A DNA stretch of 35,156 bases from assembly GCA_002751075.1 (NCBI GenBank), contig NAOQ01000541.1:14759-49914 (forward strand). Direction: 5' to 3'. This stretch comes from Ichthyophonus hoferi. Lineage: Eukaryota > Opisthokonta > Ichthyosporea > Ichthyophonida > Ichthyophonidae. Each line of letters starts with the position of its first letter. Position 1 is the first letter of the stretch. Position numbers and translations under genes: made by a program. Of this stretch, positions 10,515 through 20,505 are shown in pieces. The notes beneath the pieces are model-generated. The model had not been told where the DNA came from and did not search any database. It worked only from the letters and a program-made list of their open reading frames with translations.

Positions 10515-11090
10515 TAGAATCATCAGTCTAACGGAGTTAGATTTAATGGCAGATTTAATGAAAAGAATTAAACAAATTATCTGCCACAGGGTAATGAGCC
10601 ATATAGTCTTCAAAGGGAATAGAAAATGATGATTCGTGTTTATATTATTAAGTCAATGAATTATATAATATACATTGGAGTTGAATTTAATATAAAATGA
10701 TAATGGGGTTTTCGATACAAATGATAAGTTTTGCGTTCACAATTGCAATATATGTAAATTGGAAACATTTACGTAGTTTTCAAGGGATTTCAATTTCTTT
10801 AAAATATAAAAAATAACCAGATACATATATATTTATATATTTATGTTCACTTACCTATAGGTAACATATGTAGCAACATTTTACTAGACAAATGATGCTG
10901 ACATGCTGTGAATGTTGATGGAAAACAAGGTTGATAACATCCTAGAAAACATCTAGGTGGAATATAAATTACAAGAAAACTTTCACAAAAAAAAGATTTT
11001 CAAAGCTTATCCTTGCTATCCTTTTGTGACCAAAACGCGATGCTACAAATTACGATGCCAGGACAATTATAATTTCACGAAAAAAAAAAT
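10515..11090. other. Intergenic stretch, no gene seen
   Basis: AT-rich, with poly-A runs and no open frames of note. No repeat structure recognised. Confidence 0.4.
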
Positions 11091-11134
11091 GCCAATTGCT
11101 CTTTGATCTTTTACCTTATCAAGCATCCCAAACC

Positions 11135-11371
11135 ATGGCAAACAAATTGAGGACTGTTGAATGGTATGGTATATATGTAAGGAATAGTGGGTTGACGATA
11201 AAAAGCAGCTTTCCCACGGACCTCAAAGAACTTGTCGAGGGAGATAAGGAGTGGTCCAAATGGTTAAGTCTCACAATCAAGATTATAGCCGTCCCGGTCA
11301 GTACCGACGAAATTATAAGTTTAAATAAATTTGATTTTCAATTATGGGTAATAACACCAATTTTAAAGTAG
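11135..11371 (+). CDS. Small hypothetical ORF (78 aa)
   Basis: ATG in a reasonable context (ACCATGG) opens a 78-codon frame starting MANKLRTVEWYGIYVRNSG and containing DLKELVEGDKEWSKWLSL. Composition is protein-like and less AT-biased than the flanks, with Trp, charged residues and balanced codons. A GTCAGT donor-like site lies at 11298, so it might instead be one exon of a spliced gene. I do not recognise it. It could be a fragment of a mobile element. Confidence 0.3.
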   Translation: MANKLRTVEWYGIYVRNSGLTIKSSFPTDLKELVEGDKEWSKWLSLTIKIIAVPVSTDEIISLNKFDFQLWVITPILK

Positions 11372-11453
11372 CCAGTCAATATGTAACCTAAGATAACTAT
11401 AGTGAAATATCTTGTCTGAAACCCCTATATCATGTTTTCTTGTGCTTGGAATA

Positions 11454-11935
11454 CTTATCAGTGCAGCCAGTACAGTTCAATCAGGTTAATTAATATATAT
11501 GAATATATCTTTTATTGTACTATATTATAATATAGTATATTATGCATTATTTTGTATTATATTATATGATAAATTATGCCTACCATCTTACCTACAATTT
11601 TACCTACCATCCAACATTACTTACAATCCGGCCCCACTTTCTATTGTGTGTTTTTAAATATTGATATTCAAATCAAAGACTACCATAATCTGCTATTTAC
11701 AAATATTATTACGTTTTCCTCTGGAGTCTTATCAGGGGAGCCAGTACAATCAGGTTAGTTAATGTACATGAATATATATTTTATTGTACTATATTTTATT
11801 ATACTATATTATGATTTATTTTATATTGTATTGTATTGTATTGTATTGTATTATACTATATTGTATTTATATAATAAATTCTGCCCACTATCCTACACTA
11901 CCTACAATCCGGCCCCACTTCGTATAAGTGAGTTT
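11454..11935. repeat. Direct duplication, period about 273 bp
   Basis: Copy 1 starts with ACTTATCAGTGCAGCCAGTA (11452) and copy 2 with TCTTATCAGGGGAGCCAGTA (11725). Both continue through CAATCAGGTTA, a TTTTATTGTACTATATT tract, TGCC(T/C)AC and ACAATCCGGCCCCACTT. Copy 2 carries an expanded TTGTA pentamer run near 11828-11860. The copies have diverged, so the duplication is not recent. No coding potential. Confidence 0.8.
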
Positions 11936-12230
11936 TCAAATATTATTAAGTTCATAGTTTTTCAAATAAACATATTCAATATAGATAAAGGCCTTAATGT
12001 TAATATAAAATTACTATTGGTGTCTATGTGTATGATATTTACCAGTAATGAAATATGATTTGGTCACAAGTACTAATTAAGTAACCTTATATATATTTTA
12101 TGATGTGGGTGATCCTTATTGTACTATGTTATGGCGTGAGGCGTGAGCAATATTTATGCTAGCAACAAAAGTTTCAAACTACGTAAGAGTTCACAGGGAA
12201 TAAATTATCCTATTGGCATTAAATCATTTC
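11936..12230. other. Intergenic stretch upstream of the secreted-protein gene
   Basis: No gene seen. It presumably contains the distal promoter of the ORF at 12288. Confidence 0.4.
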
Positions 12231-12235
12231 ATTGA

Positions 12236-12250
12236 TGTATATATATAAAA
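12236..12250 (+). promoter_or_regulatory. TATA-box-like core promoter
   Basis: TGTATATATATAAAAG lies about 40-50 bases upstream of the ATG at 12288. A TATA box here would place the start of transcription near 12265-12275 and leave a very short 5' leader, consistent with an intronless inducible or secreted-product gene. Inferred from sequence only; TATA-like words are common in AT-rich DNA. Confidence 0.45.
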
Positions 12251-12287
12251 GCCAAACAAATCGGAAAAAGTGCCTCACTTGATTAAC

Positions 12288-12662
12288 ATGACAATGATTG
12301 TAGTGATTGTTCTTCGCCTTTTTGTTTTATTTTGCGCCGCTTTCAACACTGTGTCTGCTATTCTACTTCTTCGTCCATGTGCGTATGATTTCAAAAGCTG
12401 CGGGGGCTTTGGAAGATGCGATTACGTTTTTGTGGATGAGTGCAAGTCGTTTCAAACTACACAGGGGGCTTTTTATATGCGCATTACGTTTGATGGAGAA
12501 ACGACTGTTACTTTTAACCGGTACACGGATGCCACTTGTAAAACGCCAGACCCAGAATGGGTGCCTGCTCCTAAAGGCGCACTAAACAAATGCTTCGGTC
12601 CTATTGCTAAGGGTCCAAGAGTAATCGTTGACGATGTATACGCAAGAATTATGAAGGCGTAA
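12288..12662 (+). CDS. Small secreted six-cysteine protein, intronless, unknown family
   Basis: Single-exon ORF of 124 aa. ATG at 12288 is the first true ATG of the frame. Residues 1-24 (MTMIVVIVLRLFVLFCAAF, then NTVSA) form a strong signal peptide with likely cleavage after VSA. The mature part of about 100 aa carries six cysteines (PCAYD, KSCGG, RCDYV, DECKS, ATCKT, NKCFG), enough for three disulfides, and a central strand-rich stretch (FYMRITFDGETTVTFNRY) ending YTDATC. The frame is much less AT-rich than its surroundings and ends at TAA 12660-12662. No transmembrane segment follows, so it is probably released. I do not recognise a family. The YxDxxC element occurs in several small extracellular eukaryotic proteins, but that is weak evidence. 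A role as an effector, defence or structural matrix protein would be speculation. Confidence 0.7.
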   Translation: MTMIVVIVLRLFVLFCAAFNTVSAILLLRPCAYDFKSCGGFGRCDYVFVDECKSFQTTQGAFYMRITFDGETTVTFNRYTDATCKTPDPEWVPAPKGALNKCFGPIAKGPRVIVDDVYARIMKA

Positions 12663-12665
12663 TTG

Positions 12666-12772
12666 GTCGTGTTTTAGATTTTTAAGATGCACAATTACAT
12701 GATTAGTCAGAACTTGAATTATATAAGTTCTGGCTAATTATGTAGTTGTACATCTTAAAAATCCAAAACGAC
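12666..12772. repeat. Large inverted repeat (hairpin) directly after the secreted-protein stop codon
   Basis: GTCGTGTTTTAGATTTTTAA at 12666 pairs with the inverse of TTAAAAATCCAAAACGAC ending at 12772. The arms continue through GATGCACAATTACATGATTA and CAGAACTT, leaving a loop of about 12 bases. Each arm is about 47 bases with a few mismatches. It starts four bases after the stop codon, so it would form in the mRNA 3' UTR. Confidence 0.88.
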
Positions 12773-12787
12773 AACTCATTACGAGGA

Positions 12788-12819
12788 ACCAGAACTTGAA
12801 TTCTAATTCAAGTTCTGGT
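12788..12819. repeat. Perfect 32-base palindrome
   Basis: ACCAGAACTTGAATT, then CT, then its exact reverse complement. The CAGAACTTGAATT word also occurs inside the preceding hairpin, so the two palindromes probably belong to one foldback unit (12666-12819). Confidence 0.9.
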
Positions 12820-14796
12820 AATTTGTTAAATAATAAAAATCTGTCATATTATCTGTTCTGCGTGTATACAGTAAAACTTGATATGGAAAAAATATATATA
12901 TATTTTTTTTGTTAAAATTTGTTAAGTCAATTAAATTATTAGATCTTATCTTATAAACATCAGTGGCAATGGGCCTAAGTGATATTATGGTAGTTATATA
13001 TATATATATATATATATATTCCTGTAAAACCAAACAGGAATGCATCTAGATTGAGCAATAAAAATTACTCGATCGGCTCTTTGGAATTTGGTTTATTTAG
13101 CAAGGTGAAACAACATTGCATTATATCTTTTATATCAAGACCTGTAGTCGAACGAAACATAGGATATGTTTAGATTATCACACAAATAATTACTACTCTG
13201 ATTAGCATTTTCTGACTAAGACAACATCACATCAGTATAATCTGGTTACTCAAATACAAAACTGAGACTGCTTAGAGAGGTATTTATGTATATAAAAACA
13301 CTAGCAACACTAATACTACGTGCGAGCCAAGTAACAATAAATGATTTAACAATGACTAGGAATCATTAGTCTATATTACTAGATGCAGCAAAAAAGCAAT
13401 AAAAACACTTTACAAAAAAAGTTATTTAACTTTTTGATTCCTGAAATAGCCCGAGTATTAAACTATACCTAATGAATGACATACCTAGTAAACAGCCGTT
13501 AACCAACCATATGATAGTCTAGGAAAACTACATAAATACAGCGCCAACTTTTCTTCGAAACATGGATTCACCAAGCCAGACAGGGCACCATTATCAATTG
13601 ATCTTCAAAAGAAACTGAGATTAGATTTGACTCCACTAGTTGGATCAATCCCTTACATACTGTTATAATTTATAAATGCCTATTAACCCCACAGAGGTAC
13701 TTGACAGGAAACTCGGAGATTAAAGATAATAACACTGATTACTCAACCACCTGTTACATTCCTTTATCAAAAGCACTTTTATCAAAAATCACTACTTCAG
13801 GTATTTTTCCAAATATGAGTTAATGGAGTTCATCTAGTCAAAAACAATATGAAATACCTCTAATTGGAATAATCAAATATGCTTTTGCATGCTTCTATCT
13901 GGAAATCTATGAACCAACCGTTGTTAGGTGGGAAACATATCTTGGCAATTAGTCTTTAGTAAGTAAATTCTTCCGTAAGACAAAACGGTAAACCTATTAA
14001 AGGAATTTTTCATTACATATATTAGATATTATATCCGAATTTAAACATAACCAGGCATAGAAGATGTGACAGAATAAAGGAAGATAATGTGAAAACAGAG
14101 ATGGGTAATGACACCCTGAAATTATCCTATAGCTTCGATACATACGCATTTATAAAAGATTATGTCTATTGTTTTTTGTACACAGCATTATCGAGGTGTA
14201 TTGCTATAGTCACGGCCTTTTATTAAGATATTTATTCAACCCTGTCCAAAGTTTTGATTGGCTCTTTTGGGTTTAGCCTACACCTTAGATCTTATTGATA
14301 GTTGCCAAGATCAATTTGTTTCATTTCATTGGTTCTCGTTATTTTTTGATAGTGTTTAGCATCACACTGCTGGGTTTCTCCCAAATTAAGATACACCATC
14401 TACTTATTTAGTGGCTCATGCATAACAATATCCACCAATAGGTGATCAATCACGTGACCTATGTGCCTCCTCATTAACCATGGGCCTATCACCTATCACA
14501 CACAAGGAATCAATACCCATAAGCCCACACTGACTGGCTAGACTGACATCAGTACCTCTAGTTGACAGCTTAAGGGTAAAGATCCCATATGACAAGGTCT
14601 CCCCTAAAACAAGTACAACATTAAGAAGGAATATTTAATACATCAATCCCGTTTTTTTTTTTACAACAGGGTAAGATAAAAAACCACAGTAGAGTCGTGA
14701 AAGTAAGTAAAGGCAATTTAGAAGGCAGAGGTTTTCCTTTTTCGATGGTATACGACCAATAATTAGACCAGCATATACAAATAAAATGCTTAACTA
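12820..14796. other. Intergenic stretch, no confident gene
   Basis: AT-rich, with a (TA)n microsatellite at 12994-13019. A 58-codon frame without an ATG at 13492-13668 (plus; contains KHGFTKPDRAPLSIDLQKK) has protein-like composition and an AG just upstream, but I could not link it to anything. Reverse-strand AATAAA words at 14218-14223 and 14231-14236 could serve the GTF2A1 3' end. Confidence 0.4.
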
Positions 14797-17179
14797 TCAC
14801 CACTCGAACTCCCCTGTGGCCTTATGAAACACATAATCCCTATTGTTCAGATGCATGACTCCATCTTTCAGTGTTACCTTCCACTTGTTCTTGTTTCTCG
14901 TTACCTGTCATTTAGTACAGTCATTATTAGTGGATTTGCTAATTATCTGCTAATTATTCGTATTGCAATATAGTAATAGTTATTAATATAATATTTAATC
15001 ATTGGTATCTTGAAATTATTTAAAACCTAACAATTGACCAGTTAAAATAAGTTCTCTAGAATTAAATCTACTTAAATCATTGGTGAATATAGAATAGGAT
15101 AACTATATTAACCAATCGGTTAAACTCATTAAAAATACCATAAAAGACCCAGTTCTAGAAGTAGTACCAAACCAATGAATTCATACACATAATAAACAGA
15201 TGCCATTATCTAGACTATTTTACAAAGTGAAGCCCCATACACTCAGTCAGAATATATTTAAAAGTTAAACAGACCAACCACACAAGTCGTGAAAAAGCCA
15301 TTTTATAGCTTTTCAACAAATAAACCCAAATACCGATTGGTACCCAACGATTATCTTTTAAATTATATTGCTACCCAATAAATAAATATAATAAACCTAA
15401 TAGTCACCAGTGATATTTAATAAAAAATATATTGAGAAGAACGCCATATGGATATATATTAGCTATATTGTACTATACAATATGAGCAATATTACTCTAT
15501 AACATATTGACCATTATACCACATACTATTAATGCACATATATATACATGGGTATATATAGCCTTAATGACTACAACTACGTACAATCAAGATCATAACA
15601 CAGCAGTGAGATAATAACCATAATACAGTAAGATAGCAACTACAATAGCATCTACCTTATCAAACTGACATAGTACCAAATGGTCCGTTTCAGGATCTTC
15701 ATCACCATCATCTTGGTCAGGCTCGTCCAGGTCTGACCCCAGTTCCTCTGCATCTAGATCTTGGTATTGCTGTAAGATAGAGGGGTATAGTATGTTATAA
15801 AGCGTATATATTATGTTATAGAGTGTATATAGTATGTTATAAAGCGTATATATTATGTTATAGAGTGTATATAGTATGTTATAAAGCGTATATATTATGT
15901 TATAGAGTGTATATAGTATGTTATAAAGCGTATATATTATGTTATAGAGTGTATATAGTATGTTATAAAGCGTATATATTATGTTATAGAGTGTATNNNN
16001 NNNNNNNNNNNNNNNNNNNNNNNNNNNNNNNNNNNNNNNNNNNNNNNNNNNNNNNNNNNNNNNNNNNNNNNNNNNNNNNNNNNNNNNNNNNNNNNNNNNN
16101 NNNNNNNNNNNNNNNNNNNNNNNNNNNNNNNNNNNNNNNNNNNNNNNNNNNNNNNNNNNNNNNNNNNNNNNNNNNNNNNNNNNNNNNNNNNNNNNNNNNN
16201 NNNNNNNNNNNNNNNNNNNNNNNNNNNNNNNNNNNNNNNNNNNNNNNNNNNNNNNNNNNNNNNNNNNNNNNNNNNNNNNNNNNNNNNNNNNNNNNNNNNN
16301 NNNNNNNNNNNNNNNNNNNNNNNNNNNNNNNNNNNNNNNNNNNNNNNNNNNNNNNNNNNNNNNNNNNNNNNNNNNNNNNNNNNNNNNNNNNNNNNNNNNN
16401 NNNNNNNNNNNNNNNNNNNNNNNNNNNNNNNNNNNNNNNNNNNNNNNNNNNNNNNNNNNNNNNNNNNNNNNNNNNNNNNNNNNNNNNNNNNNNNNNNNNN
16501 NNNNNNNNNNNNNNNNNNNNATAAAGCCTATATATTATGTTATAGAATGTATATAGTATGTTATAAAGCGTATATATTATGTTATAGAATGTATATAGTA
16601 TGTTATAGGATGTATATATTATGTTATAGAATGTATATAGTATGTTATAGGATGTATATAGTACACCAAGCACTTACCCGCCCAGTGGTATTTATCCCAT
16701 CCAATTGGGGGATATCGTCTGCATCTAAACATCAAAATGATTTAAGTTAGTACGCAATATGACTCCTAGTATATATATCTAGTCAAAATGGTCATATATA
16801 AAACAGCTAAAATTTAATAAAAATGATTTAGCAAGACCTTGTTAAACATAGCATAAGGGCATTGTACACGTCACGATTGTACACGTCATGTATACATCAT
16901 GTATGATAGAGGGGATTGTATTATCACATCCATATACGGTATCTAATTTCTCCTCCTTCTCGTATCTTGGCATCCAACCAATCATAAACAAACATGTATG
17001 ACATCGAGCAATGGCAATAGGTCATGGTTACGTTGTAAGCCAATAGAATGAGAAAGGAAAATACCACATGTCTTCGGACCATGCTTTTTATTGGTTGATT
17101 CGGAATCTCTTTCCATACACATACGGGCCAACGCTCGATCCGCTAACTAATAGAGTGAGAGATTCCCTAATTTAGCATA

Positions 17180-17210
<31 letters not shown>

Positions 17211-20200
17211 TACCAATTAAAATAAATACATCATTCGTCCAGTGGTATTGTCGTTGGAAGAGATCTAAAACAATTTATTTATTGGATAATATACTATATG
17301 TGAACAGATAAATAATGAAAGAAAGAAAGAACCATGTAGTAAATAATAATAGGTGATTGGGCCGATAAAAGACAGAAACCAATCAACTACACAGTTCATA
17401 AATAGGTGGTTTATTATAATTGAATCCTAATTAATGAATTAATCTTATATGGCTGATATACATACATATACCTATATATCTATAAATAGATATGGGATGG
17501 TCTCACCTCTCGTTCAGTTAATGACTTCTGGCCAATGGCCTGGTCAGAAGTGCCGTCGGTCTGGGGCAGTTGGTTCTGTTGTTTGGTATATGCAGCATAC
17601 ATGTTGGCTGCTGTAGCCAATGAGTATTAAGATGAATTAAACAATCTTAGCTAATTGGTAAACTAAAAATAAATGTAGTTTAGATATAGTTAAGAGGATG
17701 GGGTAGGTAGATATGTTATGTACATGATGGTATAGTAGTATAATAATATAATAGTAGAATAGTATGGTGATATGGATGTAGAAGAGGGAGGAGAAAGGCC
17801 AAATGCATAAAGATAGAGAGTCACGTTATAGCATAACGAAGAAAAGAGGGAGAAGAAGGAGAGAGAAAGGGAGAGGGAAGGAGAGGGAGGGAAAGAAGAA
17901 GAGCATGGTTCTTGATACAACACAGTAACGTAACATAAACCTTTATGAAGAGGTAGATAGTATATAAACATACATAGCATAGACCGCCATTCCATATAAC
18001 CACCTTACAACCGACTGTTCCCCAGGCACACGCACGCTCTTATCCTCTTACCATTATAATAATGTTGTGCCTGAGCCTGTGTGTTAAGATTGGTGGTCTG
18101 AGGGGGTTGGTTGGTGGTAGCAGCAGGGGCGGTATAGTACTGCTGAGTGGGGCCAGTGTTGTATGTGTTGTACTGCAAGGGCTGGGCTTGCCCGCTGGCC
18201 ATGGTGGTGGCAGGAGGTACAGTGTGCGTGGGTTGGGTTTGGGGTTGGCTTGCTACCTGAGTCTGTGTTTGTGTTTGTGGTACAAACAACATGTTTTGGG
18301 TGCCATATTGCTATAAGGGGTTTAGTATTAGCATCAATAGATCACAAGAACAATGTGTTGTATGCAAAGGTTAAAATGGGATAGAAATAGGTCTTATAGT
18401 TTCAGATAGATTGTAATAAGGATGTGATACATATATATACAAATACATATATATACACATACACATACATACATATACATACATATATAAATACATATAT
18501 ACATACAGATATACATACAGATATACACATATATATAAACTAACTTGTAAATGGCTGTAATCAACCGCTACATTAGGTTGGACGTAGGTGGTAGTGGGGG
18601 CTGCCTGCTGTTGAGGTACAGCATTGTAGGAACCGTATTGTACCGCAGGCTAGATAGGTGTGCATTATAGTTTGTATGAATGTATTATAGTAGGTTATGT
18701 ATGTATTATAGTATGCATATATATATTATAGTAGGTATGCATGTATTATAATAGGTATGTATGTGTTAGAGTAGGTATGTATGTACTATAGACCGTATCT
18801 CCATATCCTATACCATTTCACCACACCACCATATCTTCTATACCTTACATAGTATACCGTATATTATATACTCTATACCTTATACCATAACCGGCCCCTA
18901 CCTGGTTGTGAGGGTAGGTTATACTGTAGTTCTGTTCATAGTAGCCCAATTCACCTGTGATATTATCCGAAAGCACTCCGGACTCATCAAGTTTACCACG
19001 CCATAACTATAAGGAGGAACAATATAAGAAGTATGTATGATCGATGGAGAGAGGGAAGATGGTATGCGGTTGATTGGCATAATGACCTGTATATGTGTAA
19101 TGTGTTGTAATGTATTGTAATATGTTGAACATAGTATAGTCGCTCCTACAGACATCTGACTATATATATGTATATGTATATAATAATAATAATAATAATA
19201 ACAATAATAATAAGAATAATAATGGTAGTGATAATAATGATGATAACAATTACATGTATGTGTACGTATGTGTATATTGCTATGTATTTTAAGGTTTGCG
19301 TAGAAAAGTATATGAAAGTACACAAATATACATTTATGCACGCAGATTTCTTCCTCTCTAACCACCTTACAACCAATCACACCTACCGCTTCTAACTCTC
19401 CTAGGACCTGATCGTCCACTCCTTCATTTTCAAACTCAGCCTTCATGCTCTTTATCACATCTTGCATCACATCTTCATAAAGTATTTTCTGTATCAACCA
19501 ATATTATATTAGTACAATGCATAGCATATTCTTAATGTTGTACGTACATTACATAAATGTCTACATTTAGCCACATATACACACACATATATAAACGTTC
19601 AATCATATCCTTAATTTAACGTAATACTTATCATTTATAAGGTCTCTCATTCAATCCACCATACCACACCATACCATACTTGACCATACCATACCATACC
19701 ATACCATACCATATCATACCATACCATACCATACCATACCATACCATACCATACCATACCATACCATACCAGACTATATCATACTATACCATATCATACC
19801 ATACCATACCATACCATACCAGACTATACTACACCACACCATACCATACCATACCATACCACATCGTACCATACCATACTAGATTATACTATACCATACT
19901 ATACCACATCATATCATATCATACGATACCATAATCTTTATTACATTATTTCCCTTCCACACTGAGAGATATAAAGGACATAGAACACATCTTTCTAGAC
20001 CATCCAATCATATATCCTATATAAAATTTATTCCTAATAACCCATCACACTGTTCTTAGTACATATTAGAGCTATAAGGTTAGTGGGTTTATAGAATAGT
20101 ATGGAAAATTGTGAAAATATAGTCAAAGTAGATAGAGATCGCCACGAATAGGAAAATACAGAATCACTGGCTACATAGAGAGATAACTATATATGTATTT

Positions 20201-20505
20201 CTAATAGGAGAGTAGAATGGAACTACAAGACACCAAAACATGGGTTTAATTATTATGTATGTATTGTTAACCATAACAAGAACAGTCTGTGCCTTTGCGC
20301 ATCCTAAAAAACATGCATATTATCATACTATCATAATACCATACATACTACCGTGTAGTTTGCAAGGGGTTACATAAATTCCGGAAATAGAAAAGGAAAG
20401 AAAGAAAGAAGTTATGATGAGGTAAGCCCCTATCCCCTACCCCGCATCTTCTCCTCCCATCCTTATATCAATAGTGCTTACCACAGCATGGACAGAGAGA
20501 GACAT
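14797..20505 (-). CDS. GTF2A1: Transcription initiation factor IIA subunit alpha/beta (TFIIA-L)
   Basis: Nine exons on the minus strand: 20505-20482, 19488-19387, 19006-18902, 18649-18545, 18310-18052, 17610-17507, 16724-16678, 15769-15656 and 14904-14797. The N-terminal block (ILYEDVMQDVIKSMKAEF, GVDDQVLGELEA, then LWRGKLDESG) matches TFIIA-alpha LYRSVIEDVINDVRD...VDEQVLMELKTLWENKL. A Gln/Thr/Pro-rich linker spans exons 4-6. An acidic stretch (DAEELGSDLDEPDQDD) precedes the TFIIA-beta core, HLVLCQFDK then RNKNKWKVTLKDGVMHLNNR and DYVF, ending FEW like the human EW terminus. TFIIA binds TBP and DNA to stabilise preinitiation complexes; the precursor is cleaved to alpha and beta in animals. 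The total is about 320 aa against 376 in human. All junction phases fit except exon 6 (phase 0 end) to exon 7 (needs a phase-1 donor), so a small exon there is probably missed. It is divergent from LRRC47. Confidence 0.93.
15785..15996. repeat. 42-bp satellite array, left part
   Basis: About five near-identical 42-bp units (GTATATAGTATGTTATAAAG, CGTATATATTATGTTATAGA, GT). Each is made of two related 21-bp halves. It lies in the GTF2A1 intron between exons 7 and 8. Because 42 is a multiple of 3 it leaves long artificial open frames on both strands, which are not genes. Confidence 0.95.
15997..16520. other. Assembly gap (524 N)
   Basis: A run of N inside the 42-bp satellite, where assembly evidently failed. 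The real array length is unknown. Confidence 1.
16521..16663. repeat. 42-bp satellite array, right part (diverged units)
   Basis: Same 21/42-bp motif as the left part, but the units differ more (GAATGT and GGATGT variants), as expected towards the edge of a tandem array. Confidence 0.93.
17179..17206. repeat. (TA)n microsatellite in a GTF2A1 intron
   Basis: Fourteen TA units. Confidence 0.9.
18423..18540. repeat. ATAC/ATAT low-complexity tract in a GTF2A1 intron
   Basis: Degenerate ACATATAT/ACATACAT repeats between exons 4 and 5. A degenerate family of TATTATAGTAGGTATG-type units lies at 18660-18790. Confidence 0.75.
19181..19250. repeat. (AAT)n trinucleotide repeat in GTF2A1 intron 2
   Basis: AATAATAAT runs with interruptions, between exons 2 and 3. 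Open frames on both strands here are repeat artefacts. Confidence 0.85.
19665..19935. repeat. (ATACC)n pentanucleotide satellite in GTF2A1 intron 1
   Basis: About 270 bases of CCATACCATACC-type repeats with scattered ATATC/ACTAT variants, in the first intron of GTF2A1. Not coding, despite an open frame reading HTIPYHTIPY. Confidence 0.95.

Noticed and set aside
13492-13668. 58-codon frame with protein-like composition
   Set aside because: No start codon, no donor and no recognisable similarity. Frames of this length are expected by chance over 2 kb in six frames.
15823-16673. Long open frames on both strands through the satellite and N gap
   Set aside because: They arise because the 42-bp repeat is a multiple of three and Ns are read as X. 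They are not proteins.
18062-18384. Plus-strand frames over the GTF2A1 linker exon
   Set aside because: Antisense shadows of the Gln/Thr/Pro-rich exon 5 (18310-18052).
19680-19934. Open frame of repeating HTIPY residues
   Set aside because: Pure product of the ATACC pentanucleotide satellite inside a GTF2A1 intron.
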